64,000 nt of DNA from Lumbricus terrestris (taxonomy: Eukaryota; Annelida; Clitellata; Crassiclitellata; Lumbricidae). Positions 44,388 to 55,024 of this stretch are shown one piece after another. The notes under the pieces are model-generated. The model was not told the DNA's origin. It ran no database searches and saw only the letters and a program-made list of their open reading frames with translations. Position 1 is the first letter of the stretch; each line of letters starts with the position of its first letter. The DNA lies in assembly GCA_949752735.1 (NCBI GenBank), contig OX457043.1:38628105-38692104 (forward strand). The letters are read 5' to 3'. Both the position numbers and the translations under genes were made by a program.

Positions 44388-44725
44388 AATGCTAGTAAGA
44401 GTTATACGCTTTTTGTTCTTTTAAAATTGTGGGGGCCCTTTCTGCAATTTTCATTGCCAGGCAGATTGATCTTAAAATCAGTCAGAAGTGCTAGTAAGAG
44501 TTATACGCTTCTAGTTCATTTAAAATTGTGTGGGCCCTTTCTGCAGTTTTCATTGCCAGGCAGATTGATCTTAAAATCAGTCAGAAGTGCTAGTAAGAGT
44601 TATACGCTTCTAGTTCATTTAAAATTGTGTGGGCCCTTTCTGCAGTTTTCATTGCCAGGCAGATTGATCTTAAAATCAGTCAGAGATGCCAGTAAGAGTT
44701 ATACGTTTTTTGCTTATTTAAACAC
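44388..44725 (+). repeat. 99-bp tandem repeat, 3.4 copies
   Basis: The unit begins AGTGCTAGTAAGAGTTATAC and ends CTTAAAATCAGTCAGA. Since 99 is divisible by three, the frame stays open and repeats a 33-residue string four times; no protein family is recognised. Confidence 0.9.
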
Positions 44726-44854
44726 TTTATACATCACCTGATCGGAACTCTAGTGTTATGCTACGCATTACGAGATGGCGTGCTAATAACATTAAGTAGG
44801 CCTAGGCCTAAATGCACTATGCAGTCTATTTTCACGAATTCCATCAATCTCATA

Positions 44855-45180
44855 AATTTATATAGAGCCCCCTTCAGATTTTTACTTGAAGGCGCTCCCA
44901 ACGCAGGCGTTGTCAAAAAGAAAAGTTGAGAAGACGAAAGGAAGAGCCAGCAAGGTCACGGGAAGCGAGAGAGCCACGGGGAGGTTATTCCAGATAATTG
45001 TGCCCACTACCGAGAATGCTCGTCGTTGCATGGTCACAATAGGGCCTAATCGAAAAAAGAACAAGGAATTCTCCACAAGCAGCTGAGCGCAGTGAACGGC
45101 TGTCTAGAGAGACATACACCGGGGTGAAATCTCACATAGTCTAAGCAGGATGGAGCTTGAGCCAGAGTCTAGGCCTACTA
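44855..45180 (-). pseudogene. CR1-like LINE 3' tail, reverse
   Basis: The minus strand reads TMQRRAFSVVGTIIWNNLP, then LPVTLLALPFVFSTFLFD and ACVGSAF. It then runs into the GGAGCGCCTTCAAGTAAAAA / GGGGGCTCTATATAAAT tail. Closely related to the plus-strand copy ending at 36058. 5'-truncated. Confidence 0.75.
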
Positions 45181-45617
45181 CTGGCATAACCGCGAAAATA
45201 TATTTTAGTTTGTAAACAGTGTGGGGGCCATGCACAGCTGGGCAATTCAGGCCTAATGCCCTGGTAAGAACCATTTACCCTGGCCGTTATTCTTCTGCCA
45301 CAGGTCTACCCGAAATTTTCATAGCCAAGAATTTATTTGGGGCATAAAATCGCTTCTGCGCTGTTTGATTGTACGAGTGCTGTGCATTGGTCAGGAGAAT
45401 GACTGACCATGAATCACTTTAATATTCTTAAACCGTAAAAGATATATCGGTTGTTTAACACTTTTAAAAGACCTGTTGATAATTAGTGTTAAAATAATAT
45501 AAGTAATTAATTAATAATAGACGAATGCTGATTCGTTGAAAATAACACGTTTTGTGAGTCATTTTGCCATGCTTCTGTAAGGTTTGGGCCCCCGCAGTTT
45601 TACCGAACAGGGCCCTA

Positions 45618-45705
45618 CATTTGTTAATCCGGCCCTGTGTGTGGGTGAAGGCGGGGTGAGGTGATGGAGGTCGGAATATGGGATGCGGAAGTGCCGGGTC
45701 GAAAT
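45618..45705 (+). repeat. Inverted partner of 34843-34922
   Basis: ATTTGTTAATCCGGCCCTGT followed by GTGTGGGTGAAGG and GGAGGTCGGAATATGGGATG. Similarity extends on both sides of the hAT-like CAGGGCCGGATTAAC motif, so the copied unit is larger than that terminus. Confidence 0.65.
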
Positions 45706-45894
45706 TTTTTTTTGATTTCCAAAGGTTGAAAAATGTCTTTGTTGGTCGAGGTAGGGTGGTGTGGGGATGGGATCATGTGGGTTGGGCCAGGCGAATAAAT
45801 TAAGAGCTAAGCTGCAGAGAGTTAAGTGAATTATTATTATCTCAACGAACTTCGTATGCAGAAAATTGTTAAGGGTTAGCCTATTATAATTTAT

Positions 45895-46288
45895 GCGTCT
45901 ATGTTTGTTTGTCTAGAATGCATACCCACAGGTCAATTTATGGACATCGATTGAAGCCGCCGGTGCTACACACCCCCAGCCCCAGCCCTCACCCCGCCAC
46001 GCAAGTTAGGTTGGGAGGCGAAAGGCAAATTTCCGGGAAGACTTCAGTATCATTACATCGCACCCATTAACCTCAGACCTCACAGCTAGACAAAGAGGGA
46101 CGGAGTGAGGGCTGGGCCGTGGTCCAGTGAATGCGCGCAACTGGACATCTAGATAGCATAGCATAACGAGTTGCATCGTTAATTATCAGATTATCGGATA
46201 TGTTTCATGTGTGTGTATGGAAGTAGGTGATTGACCGGGAGCGGGACGGATACTAAATTTCTCGGGCAAAGCCCGGTAATTCAGCTAG
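45895..46288 (+). mobile_element. Helitron-like non-autonomous element (3' end clear)
   Basis: Ends in a small hairpin CGGGC-AAA-GCCCG (46263-46275) followed nine bases later by CTAG|T at 46285-46288. This is the hairpin-plus-CTRR end used by rolling-circle Helitrons. The 5' boundary is uncertain (a TC near 45897 is a candidate). No Rep/helicase sequence is present. Confidence 0.6.
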
Positions 46289-46379
46289 TTAGTAATATAA
46301 CTCAGTTAGGCTACTTTTGAAACTTCTAAAGTAATATGGCACAAGTGTTTGTTATAAGCGTGCTTATAATAATTATTGT

Positions 46380-46500
46380 AGTGACTATTTTGTTTTCTTT
46401 GGTAAATAGAACTCAATAGCGGGATCATTCCCTTACGGAAGCCTATTGCTCCCTACATTTTACAGTAATCATTGTACACTAAGCTTTCCCATGGCAATTG
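46380..46500 (+). mobile_element. 3' UTR fragment of the LINE found at 52312-53925
   Basis: TTCTTTGGTAAATAG then AATAGCGGGATCATTCCCTT and AGCCTATTGCTCCCTACATT match 53630-53720 closely. No coding part is attached. Confidence 0.75.
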
Positions 46501-47044
46501 TTAAATGCAATATACCATTTTGTACAGAAATGAATGCTGAATCCATTAGTATATTACAAGTGATGATTATCTCAAACCAAACCCAAAAATCCAGGGATGG
46601 TGTTGGGGTGGTAACCACCACCCCTTGGTAGTCCGTGTTACAAAAAAGCTTGGTAGCCTGAGGATTATAATGAAATTCATAAGTAGGGTGAATTACAATA
46701 AACCTGGACACCTAAAGTAGTTCACGTATAATTCCAGAATGAACCACACTTTCAAAAAAATTGCTTACTTACTACTTCGTGTGCCTCTTGTCTTCCCAAA
46801 AAAACGCTAGGTGTCGCTTCACTTCGTCTCTAAAGTTGTTATTGTTTACATTTCGGAATTGTTGGCGTGACGATTTAAACTAAATCTGTATCTTTCGACT
46901 TGAAAAAGGTGAATTTCTGCTAAGCCTCGTGACGCCAATTTAAACCTAAATTCAGTGCTGTTTGTGGTTATAAAATTATTTTAGTTACTTTTATAGCATT
47001 TTGGTAACAAGCTTTGTTCGATTCACGTTCATTATTTTCATTCA

Positions 47045-47110
47045 TTCACTTCCAGGATTTATATAGCGCACCTTCAAGAAAGCTACTCAGAGGCGCTCCC
47101 AGCCCAGCCA
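47045..47110 (-). mobile_element. Short CR1-like LINE or SINE tail, reverse
   Basis: GATTTATATAGCGCACCTTC then TACTCAGAGGCGCTCCCAGC, the reverse complement of the shared tail. Confidence 0.65.
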
Positions 47111-47635
47111 CAGCTAAAAAAATAGGGTTTTAGATACTAAAAAAGCAGAGGGGTATCGTTCTATAATGACTCGGTAGCAAGTACAGTTTTTTTTATAAAT
47201 TCGATGAAAAATATTTTCTCACGAAATAGAACCGGGATTTTGCGCGTGAGAGTCGGTTAGGGCTCAGGTTAGGCGTCGTGAGGGTCGGTTAGGGTTAGTT
47301 TCAGGGTTAGTGCAGTCATTCTGCTGAAATTGAAGCTGGATTGATGAACACTAATTTTCAATGCAAAATGGATGAAAAATATTTGCTGACGAAATAGAAG
47401 CGGGATTAATCGAACAAATTCTTGCCTAAAGAGAAGCTGGATTGATTAAAAAGATTATCGGCAAACTAGAAGTTGGATTTATTAAAGATAACAACGCTGC
47501 AACGTTATCTACCGAGTCATTATAGAACTATTACCGAGTCATTATAGAACGCTACCAGCAGAGGAATTTAGCCTAGGCATAAGTCGCAAGGTTAGTGGGA
47601 TAGCGTGACACACAGCAGACACAACAGCGCTGTCT
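47111..47635. other. Intergenic DNA with a short duplicated phrase
   Basis: GACGAAATAGAA/ACGAAATAGAACCGGGAT and GATGAAAAATATTT occur twice at about 47200-47240 and 47370-47410; ACCGAGTCATTATAGAAC occurs twice near 47510-47550. No gene. Confidence 0.4.
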
Positions 47636-47639
47636 CATA

Positions 47640-48085
47640 GAAGTGCGAGTTCGCGGCACCAAAAGCTCACCCGTTGCCGCCGAGCGAAGAGCTTGACTTG
47701 CTGCAAGGTCTGAGACAGGTCGACAAAGGCTAGACAAGTACGACGGAGCACAAGAAAGATGTCATCGCCAAACAAGTGCAGCAACTCGGTAGGAGATGCG
47801 CTGTGAAACAGGAAGCCAGTGGAGAACGTCACGCATCTAAGCAGAGACGGGGGCATATTTAGGAATGCGACCAATGAGGCGAGCAGCCGAACGAAGAACT
47901 CGCTCAAGGCGCCCAATTAGTCCAAGTGGCAGACCCACAAGTACCGAACTGCAGTAATCAATTCTACTAGTGACAAAGACCTCCGTCAAGTTGGTTTGAT
48001 ATTCACGTTGGATATTCAGACATTCGGTATGGAAAGCCGAAGGTAAAATACATATTGAAAATTTTTCATATAACTGCACATCTTG
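47640..48085 (-). pseudogene. CR1-like LINE fragment, reverse
   Basis: The minus strand reads SRIDYCSSVLVGLPLGLIG then RLERVLRSAARLIGRIPKYA, the same domain as at 35560-35660. It continues towards the C-terminus with several frame changes. A disrupted copy. Confidence 0.7.
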
Positions 48086-48122
48086 CATAAGATGTTCTCA
48101 CCAATGAACCATCAGTGAACAG

Positions 48123-48235
48123 TTATTGACCTAGGCAATCAGAAAATAACCTTAGTTTGATTTCATCAGGTGGGTAAGTGGGTCAAATGTGGGTCCAAAC
48201 ACGGGGAAACACCATTTTATACACGGCCGTACTTG
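48123..48235 (-). repeat. Reversed fragment of the 165-bp satellite
   Basis: Complement of the satellite unit found at 51534-52310 (GGTTATTTTCTGATTGCCTA, CATTTGACCCACTTACCCAC, AAATGGTGTTTCCCCGTGTT). Its ATCAGGTGGGTAAGTGGGTC word pairs in inverted orientation with 48399-48423. Confidence 0.8.
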
Positions 48236-48398
48236 GTGAACCCTCCAATAAGTCGTGCGGCCGTCCGGTGGACCCTCTCCAACCTCTCAATCCGAACCTG
48301 CAGGAGACCAGCAAAGATGGAATCACACTAGTCGAGGCGGCTAAGCACAAATGCATGGACAAAAGAAGCTTCAGCTTTAGAAGTCAGAAAGCGAGCAA
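48236..48398 (-). pseudogene. Short CR1-like LINE fragment between satellite pieces
   Basis: The minus strand gives SFVHAFVLSRLD and RIERLERVHRTAARLIGG, the same LRSAARLIGG-type region, but from a diverged LINE copy unlike its neighbours. Enclosed by the inverted satellite words. Confidence 0.6.
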
Positions 48399-48423
48399 CA
48401 TTTGACCCACTTACCCACCTGAT

Positions 48424-48710
48424 TATGACCCTGAACTGCCGCAGTTGGAAGTAGCAGCTGCGGCATACCTTGATCTATATGAGTCCAGGAGCACTCCAAG
48501 GTGACGCGCCACCGAAGAAAAAGTCATAGATGGGAATTGAGAAGAGAGAACGTTCAGGTCGAGCTTAGCCAGCTGTTGCCTAGTGCCCAACCAAATGAAT
48601 TGGACTTTTTGGGCATTCAGGCGGAGTCGGTTTGAGGACATCCAATCTTTGAGGGCCCCCATTGCTTGTTGCATGGTGCGGGCGGCTTCCATGGCTGCAA
48701 GTGAAGGGCA
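48424..48710 (-). pseudogene. CR1-like LINE reverse transcriptase, downstream part
   Basis: The minus strand reads MEAARTMQQAMGALKDW, then SNRLRLNAQKVQFIWLGT and RHLGVLLDS, the palm/thumb region just after the catalytic box. The catalytic half lies 2.5 kb away at 51257-51515, because a hAT element has inserted exactly between them. Confidence 0.82.
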
Positions 48711-48718
48711 GTGCAGAT

Positions 48719-51256
48719 TAGGGCGCCCGTTAAGCCAATGAGAAAATTTTAAATTCGTAATTTTCTACACGGTACCCTCTGAAGTTGTTACACCTGGTCT
48801 GTGAAATAACAGAGTGAAATTTCAGAATTTTATGTTAATATTTACTGGGAGCTCAACATGACTAAAGTTTATGCTATATCGCTATCTTTCGTACCTTTTC
48901 CAGTTTCGTTGTTTACAGCATTTTGTTTCACATTGAACATGTTACTTAGGCCTACTGTGTTGTTATTATTCTATTTAGACTAATTAATGTGTTTAATATT
49001 ACTGCTGCTCTCTCAGTCAACATTTTATCCGTGGATTCTTTCAGCTAGTTCATGTATAAAAATGAGTCCTTGTCATTGCAAAATCACAACAAACAGCTAA
49101 GGTTTTAATCTTAATTTAGAAATAACTGGACCCGCTACAAAACCACAAGAAGCACTAAGTTGTAAAGAAATAACATTTAAAGAGAACAGAAAAATGTAAT
49201 ATTCACAAAAGGTTACTGTTAGTAGGTTTTAGCTTATTATGGTCAATGTCCATACAGTACTCACAAACAGAGTAAAATTGCTATATCTATTAATTGTGCA
49301 ATTAGCATTCTGCAATCTGCACCATCACTTTCATTTAGCTGCAACGTGTTCCTTTTGTTAAAAAATATGCAATCCTTTTTTTATTTAGTGTGCACACTGT
49401 TATGCGCAATTGGGGCAATGATGCAGTAACTGTTGTATTTAGTGTGTCAATGTCATAGTTGTCATACTAAAGCAGCTACAGTATATCTAAATCACTGATA
49501 GTGCTTTCAGTCTTTTGGATTTAAAATCTTAGATTGATTAGTTAATTACCAATAGAAAGTATGGCAGAAGTAGCTGCTTCACGACTTGTAACAGTCACAC
49601 GTATAGTTCCGCTGACATTTGGTTGATTGATCCGGTATCAGAAGAAATACATGTGGAAGCAAGCTTCCAACTTACCATTAGGTGTTGTCTGTCTTTTTCC
49701 ATTGGCACAAGATTCTTGCTAAGGCAGTCAGAGACAGTTCAAGGTCTGTTGTACATGAAGTTATTCACATTTGGTCAATGGCCCGTATCCCAACAACACT
49801 TGATAGGAATGCCATTGAAAAGTTGGAGGACATGTTTTATAGATGGGAGAAACTAAATAAAAACATGCATCGCAGAACTGAGCTAATGAAAGTACTATGA
49901 TCGGAGATTTGGAAAAACTTTTGACATGGCACATACAGATGCTATGTCAATGACCACCATTGCTGAAGACAGGTTTTTCTTGGATGACCAACACTGTCCA
50001 CGCATAGGCTAAATGGGTGGTGTAGACACAGCTTTGGCTAGAACAGAGGGCAGAAAGTTAAAGAGATTTAAGTGTGAGCATTATCTCAGAAGTAAAGAAG
50101 ATGACAGAAAGAGAGCGAATATCACAGTTCAGAAAGATGATGAATTGACTTCAGAAGAAGAATTGGCCACTATGGCTGCTAAAGTTGAGTCTAATCTAGA
50201 ACCACGCTGCTCACATAGAGCTACCAAACGAGGGTCGGTGCCTGTTGTAACAGCAGAATTAAGTGCTGCACTTCATCGAGCCAATGTCAGCAGCCGCACA
50301 GGAACACTTATTCTGGCTGAGACTGCATAGAACCTTGGACATGACATGTCTAGTTTCAACGTCAATCCTGAATCCATCAGAACAGCAAGACTAAAGTTTC
50401 GTCGACATACCGCTCAGGCTGGAAAAGCCATTTTCGAACCGTCCGTACCTCTAGTTGTACATTGGGATGGCAAGACGTTACCAGAAATTGCAGGCAATGA
50501 GCAGGTTGACGCAGTCTTGGTATCAGGTTTGCATGTGGAGCAGCCTCTTGACGTGACAAAGCTTCTGGATGGTAGGGGGAAGCAAATAGCAATGCTGTTG
50601 TTTCAATGATGCGAGAGTGGGGAATAGAAAATCTAGTCAGGGCCATGTGCTTAGACACCCCAGCTTCCAATATGGGCAGACAAAGTGGGGTTTGTGGTGT
50701 GAAGATTTCGAGCTAAACAAGAAATATGTTAACAGTCTAGTCTGGCAGTGGTAAATGGCAGAGTAGAGTGAGCTGTGTAGCTGATATATGACTTCAACAC
50801 CTCCATTACAACAAGTGATGAACAGAGACAATTTCTCAAGCCACAGAGCCAAGTACCCAAAAACGAGAAAGTCACTACTTGTCGGTGATGATACAACAAC
50901 AAAATACACTGACAACTAGACCCTAGTGACTTACAGCTTAAAAACTAAAATAAATGCTGCAATGTACTTTGTTGTGGCAGTATTGTTACTAGTATTCTGA
51001 ATAGTTCAGTTTTGATTAGCATTTGACAGTGCTGTATTGATTTTGCATAGAAAATATTTGAATGATAAATAACTGTGAAATAAGTCGGAATAGCATGCTG
51101 TCGGATAATATTTCGCTAACTTCACATATGTTGAGCTCCCTCTAAACATGCATCCAAAATTCTTAAAAAATTACCTGGAACTTCTCTCATGATAGACAAC
51201 AAAATGAGAGGGTACCACATAAGAAATTCAGAAAATATTTTTTAACAGGCGCCCTA
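48719..51256 (+). mobile_element. hAT-type DNA transposon inserted in a CR1-like LINE
   Basis: 2538 bp. It begins TAGGGCGCCCGTTAA and ends in the complement TTAACAGGCGCCCTA, with weaker inverted similarity for a further 50 bp (GGTACCCTCT in both arms). The flanks carry a perfect 8-bp duplication GTGCAGAT (48711-48718 and 51257-51264). An 8-bp duplication and TAGGG-type termini fit the hAT superfamily. Removing the element and one duplication restores the interrupted LINE frame, proving the insertion. A decayed transposase-like gene lies at 49561-50930. Confidence 0.82.
49561..50930 (+). pseudogene. Decayed transposase-like gene of the hAT-type element
   Basis: Starts MAEVAASRLVTVTR (49561) and continues in three frames: VHEVIHIWSMARIPTTL and NAIEKLEDMFYRWEKLNKN (49682-49900), MGGVDTALARTEGRKLKR (50013-50330), HDMSSFNVNPESIR and VVHWDGKTLPEIAGNEQVD (50343-50609). 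After another stop it gives MMREWGIENLVRAMCLDT. This order matches an uncharacterised protein family I recall from hemichordates, hydra and insects (HWDGK..., then FDTTASN.G). Finding it inside an element with hAT-like ends suggests the family is a transposase. At least one frameshift, an in-frame TAG at 50328 and loss of the C-terminal third make it a pseudogene. Confidence 0.6.
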
Positions 51257-51264
51257 GTGCAGAT

Positions 51265-51515
51265 ATGCCTGAGTGTCATCTGCATTCAGCTGGTGTAGCA
51301 CGCCATAAGATGTTAAGAGCGTGCCAACGTCAGAAGTGTAGAGCAAGTAAAGCAAGGGAGCCAGGACAGAGACTTGTGGGAGACCAAATGGAGCCGGGGC
51401 CTAGGGTGACCTACTTTCTCCCAAAATTACACAACTGGACCGCCTTGCTATAAAAGATGTGATCCACTCAAGTGGATGGCCAGAGAGTCCAAAAAAGATA
51501 GAGAGGCGTTTAATT
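51265..51515 (-). pseudogene. CR1-like LINE reverse transcriptase, catalytic part
   Basis: The minus strand reads LSGHPLEWITSFI, then FGLPQVSVLAPLLYLLYTSD (family GVPQGSVLGPLLF) and HQLNADDTQAYLH (family YADDTQ, with Tyr replaced by Asn). It joins 48424-48710 across the hAT insertion at AYLHC. The Asn substitution and a stop upstream show it is dead. RNA-templated DNA synthesis was its original role. Confidence 0.82.
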
Positions 51516-51533
51516 AATATATCATAGGAAACT

Positions 51534-52310
51534 CATCATAGAAAATGTAAAACTGAAAATTAAAAGGAGTAATGTCACACCTGTAGTGAGAAAATGTGTT
51601 AAAATGGTGTTTCCCGTGTTTGGACCCACATTTGACCCACTTACCCACCTGATGAAATCAATCTAAGGTAATTTTCTGATTGCCTAGGTAGATAACTCAT
51701 CATAGAAAATGTAAAACTGAAAATTAAAAGGAGTAATGTCACACCTATAGTGAGAAAATGTGTTAAAATGGTGTTTCCCCGAGTTTGGACCCACATTTGA
51801 CCCACTTACCCACATGATGAAATCAGTGTAACATTATTTTCTGATTGGCTAGGTAGATAACTCATCATAGAAAATGTAAAACTGAAAATTAAAAGGAGTA
51901 GTGTCACACCTGTAGTGAGAAAATGTGTTAAAATGGTGTTTCTCCGTGTTTGGGCTCACATTTGACCCATCATAGAAAATGTAAAACTGAAAATTAAAAA
52001 AATTAATGTCACACCTGTAGTGAGAAAATGTGTTAAAATGGTGTTTTCCCGAGTTTGGACCCACATTTGACCCACTTACCCACATGATGAAATCAGTGTA
52101 ACATTATTTTCTGATTGCCTAGGTAGATAACTCATCATAGAAAATGTAAAACTGAAAATTAAAAAAATTAATGTCACACCTGTAGTGAGAAAATGTGTTA
52201 AAATGGTTTTTCCCCGTGTTTGGACCCACATTTGACCCACTTACCCACCTGATGAAATCAAACTAAGGTTATTTTCTGATTGCCTAGGTAGATAACTCAT
52301 TATAGAAAAC
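51534..52310 (+). repeat. 165-bp satellite, five copies
   Basis: Units start CATCATAGAAAATGTAAAAC at 51534, 51698, 51863, 51968 and 52133, with a partial at 52298. Spacing is 164-165 bp except one 105-bp unit lacking its last third. Each contains CATTTGACCCACTTACCCAC. Pieces also lie reversed at 48123-48235 and forward at 48399-48423. Confidence 0.92.
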
Positions 52311-52311
52311 A

Positions 52312-53925
52312 CTCGACCTTCTGGATATACAAGACAAAATATCTCAAGCCATGGATAATAATGAATATTCCATTGGCATTTTTCTTGACTTAGCTAAGGC
52401 CTTCGATATCGTCAACCATAATATCCTGCTAAATAAACTTGAGAATTACGGGATCAGAGGTATTGCACTTACTTGGTTCACAAATTACTTAAATAACCGT
52501 TACCAACAAGTCTCATGTAATTGGAAATTATCCAGCTTCCAAAAAATTGATTTTGGGGTCCCTCAGGGCTCAATCCTGGGGCCTCTTTTATTTCTAATAT
52601 ACATAAATGACCTTCCTAATTCTGGAACTTTTTTACATTACATCCTATTTGCTGATGATTCAAACGCTTTTTACTCTCACTCCTCTTATGAAGAATTGAT
52701 TAAAATAGCAAATAACGACCTAGAAATGGCTAGTGAATGGTTCAAAGCCAATAAGCTTTCACTGAACATATCCAAATCTAATTATATAATTTTTAGATCT
52801 AGTAAAAAGAAATTTGCTCCACCTCCTGATTATAACCTACTAATTGAAAATATTTCCTTACCGCAAGTATACTCAACTTAATTCCTGGGTGTACATATCG
52901 ACCAGCACTTAAAATGGAATATACATACAGCTGAACTGTCTAAAAAATCTCCAAAAATATAGGCATAATTCACAGAATAGCCTATCTTCTTCCACTTCAT
53001 ATACTAAAATCATTATATTTCACACTTGTACACCCATACTTAAGTTACTGCAATCTCATTTGGACATCTACATATGACACTCACCTAACTAAGCTAAATA
53101 GACTGCAGAAAAAAGCCATAAGAATTATTACTAAATCTCCCTTTAATGCTCACACTAGCCCCTTATATAATCAGTTGAACGTGCTAAAAATATCCCAAAT
53201 TAAATTCATCCAAACTAGTACATTTATGTATAAATATGACAACAACCTTTTTCCACTTGCATTCTCATCCTATTTTAGACCTAACTTATATACTAAAGCC
53301 ATTAGAAATAATAGAATCTACATAAGTGTCTTTGCTAAAACAAACAGTAGAAAATTTTCTATTAAGTATCAGTGTCCTATTTTATGGAATAATATACCGG
53401 AAAATATTCGTGCTTCCAGGAGTCTTGATCGATTTAAATCCCAAATCTGTGCACACACATTAAAAATTGTAAAATGAACAACCCATTTATTCCGTGTTTT
53501 CCCCCATTCTTTTTAAGTTGAGCAGAGGGAAGGTATCCCACTGCTGTTATTTAATTGATTCCAAAAATACTGCCATTTCTATCTGTTTTCTAATCTATTA
53601 TCATTAATCATATAATAGTGAAGAATTTTTTCCTTTGGTAAATAGGCCCCAATAGCGGGATCACTCCCTTCGGGTAGCCTATTGCTCCCTACATTTCACA
53701 GTAATAACTGTACACTAAGCTATACCATTTGCAATCATTAACTGCAATTAATCACTTTGTGTACTATTATGAATGCATAATTGTTAACTGCAATTAATCA
53801 CTTTGTGTACTATTATGAATGCATAATTGTTAACAGCAATCAATCGCTTTGTGTACTATTATGAATGCATAATTGTTTGTTTTATATTTTTGGTATCAAT
53901 AAACAAGTTGAAGTTGAAGTATAAT
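52312..53925 (+). pseudogene. 5'-truncated non-LTR retrotransposon (RT to 3' end)
   Basis: Frame 52351-52881 reads SIGIFLDLAKAFDIVNH, then FGVPQGSILGPLLFLIYIND and ILFADDSNAFYS with the catalytic FADD, then WFKANKLSLNISKSNYIIF. After a stop (VYST*FLGVHIDQHLKW) and frameshifts it resumes at 53105-53477 with LQKKAIRIITKSPF, FMYKYDNNLFPLAFSSYF, TNSRKFSIKYQCPILWNNIP. The 3' UTR contains AATAGCGGGATCACTCCCTT and ends near ATCAATAAACAAGTTGAAGT with a GTTGAA repeat. Endonuclease and N-terminal parts are absent. It is the same clade as the fragments at 57335 and 58235; the clade name is uncertain (jockey or L2/CR1 group). Confidence 0.85.
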
Positions 53926-53999
53926 ACCCAAACTTGCTAGGTTTAGCTTTGGCCTATATTAATTAGCATAATGTTTTGTTTCAGATGGCTCGTACGCTA

Positions 54000-54385
54000 G
54001 GCAGACTGGCAGGTCATAATAAGAAACACAATAGGAAGAATAAGCATAGGTTAATAGTTCTCACGTTTACAATTTAGACTTTATTAATTTGATGAAGCGG
54101 AATAATGCTGCAGCCAGCTGATCGATCCTTCTTCCGAAGCTTGAAACGTAACTGGATAGAGGAGGGACGGAAGCTAGCAAGAGTTCAAGCAGCAGCCAAA
54201 CTGAGCAGGACTGAAATCCTACGTTGGCCTTCTACATCCTGGCCCAAGTCAGCAACTGTTGAGAATGCTTTGTCAGGATTCTGTTCAACTGGCCTGTTTC
54301 CAGTCAATAGAAGAAAAATTCAACCTGAGGCATACTTACCAGCAAGACAGCAGAAAGGAATCAGCCTGAAGATCTGGTGTTGAAC
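54000..54385 (+). pseudogene. pogo/Tigger-like (DDE_1) transposase C-terminal fragment
   Basis: 54105-54383 reads LQPADRSFFRSLKRNW, then SWPKSATVENALSGFCSTGL and FPVNRRKIQPEAYLP. This fits the end of DDE_1 transposases (LQPLDVSFF.PLK..., then A..A..GFRATGIYPFN). A short upstream piece MARTLGRLAGHNKKH (from 53995) may be part of the same gene or chance. The catalytic Asp positions upstream are missing. Confidence 0.65.
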
Positions 54386-54464
54386 CAAGTCCCTGCCAGC
54401 CGAAACGACAGTGTTAGTCTGCCTACAACTACTGAAGGTCAGAATATAAGCCAGACTGCTGTCA

Positions 54465-54612
54465 TTTACAATCCGCCTACGTCCACACACCAGAGCGTGA
54501 GCCAGGTTACTGATACCGCCATTGACAATCCGCCTACGTCCACATACCAGAGCGTGAGCCGGATTACTGACACCGCCATTGACAATCCACCTACGTCCAC
54601 ACAGAAATTTTT
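54465..54612 (+). repeat. 66-bp in-frame minisatellite behind the transposase fragment
   Basis: Two full units and a partial, each holding CAATCCGCCTACGTCCACA, then CCAGAGCGTGAGCC, then ACTGA.ACCGCCATTGA. The frame stays open and repeats NPPTST.QSVSQVTDTAID. Confidence 0.85.
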
Positions 54613-55024
54613 GGGTTTTTGACGACATAGAAGCCTTGTGCTGCAACTGTCTTTAAAGCACAGTTATGTAAAATAATCTTTTGTTTAACTATATAATAAG
54701 GACATTGTAGTATTCCTGTGGTACTTGATGCTCTGTTAGACTGTTACCATATAGGACATTTTGCATTGTCTCATATTTTTTTAATAGGTCCCCCTGTTGA
54801 CACTAGAATGAACCACTCGGATGTCTTTTATTCGTTGGTAATAACTTGCACCAGATATTTCACTTTAAAAATAAAGTGTTTGTTTCTCAAAATAAACTTG
54901 TTTTGTAATGTAGTAGGCTATATTATTGTTTGTGTAATGCATGTAAAGCTGCCACGGCCAGCTTTGTCTGAAGTGTGGCCAGGTTTGCCTGAAAATGGCT
55001 GTTTTCGTAAACAGTAGGGTGATA

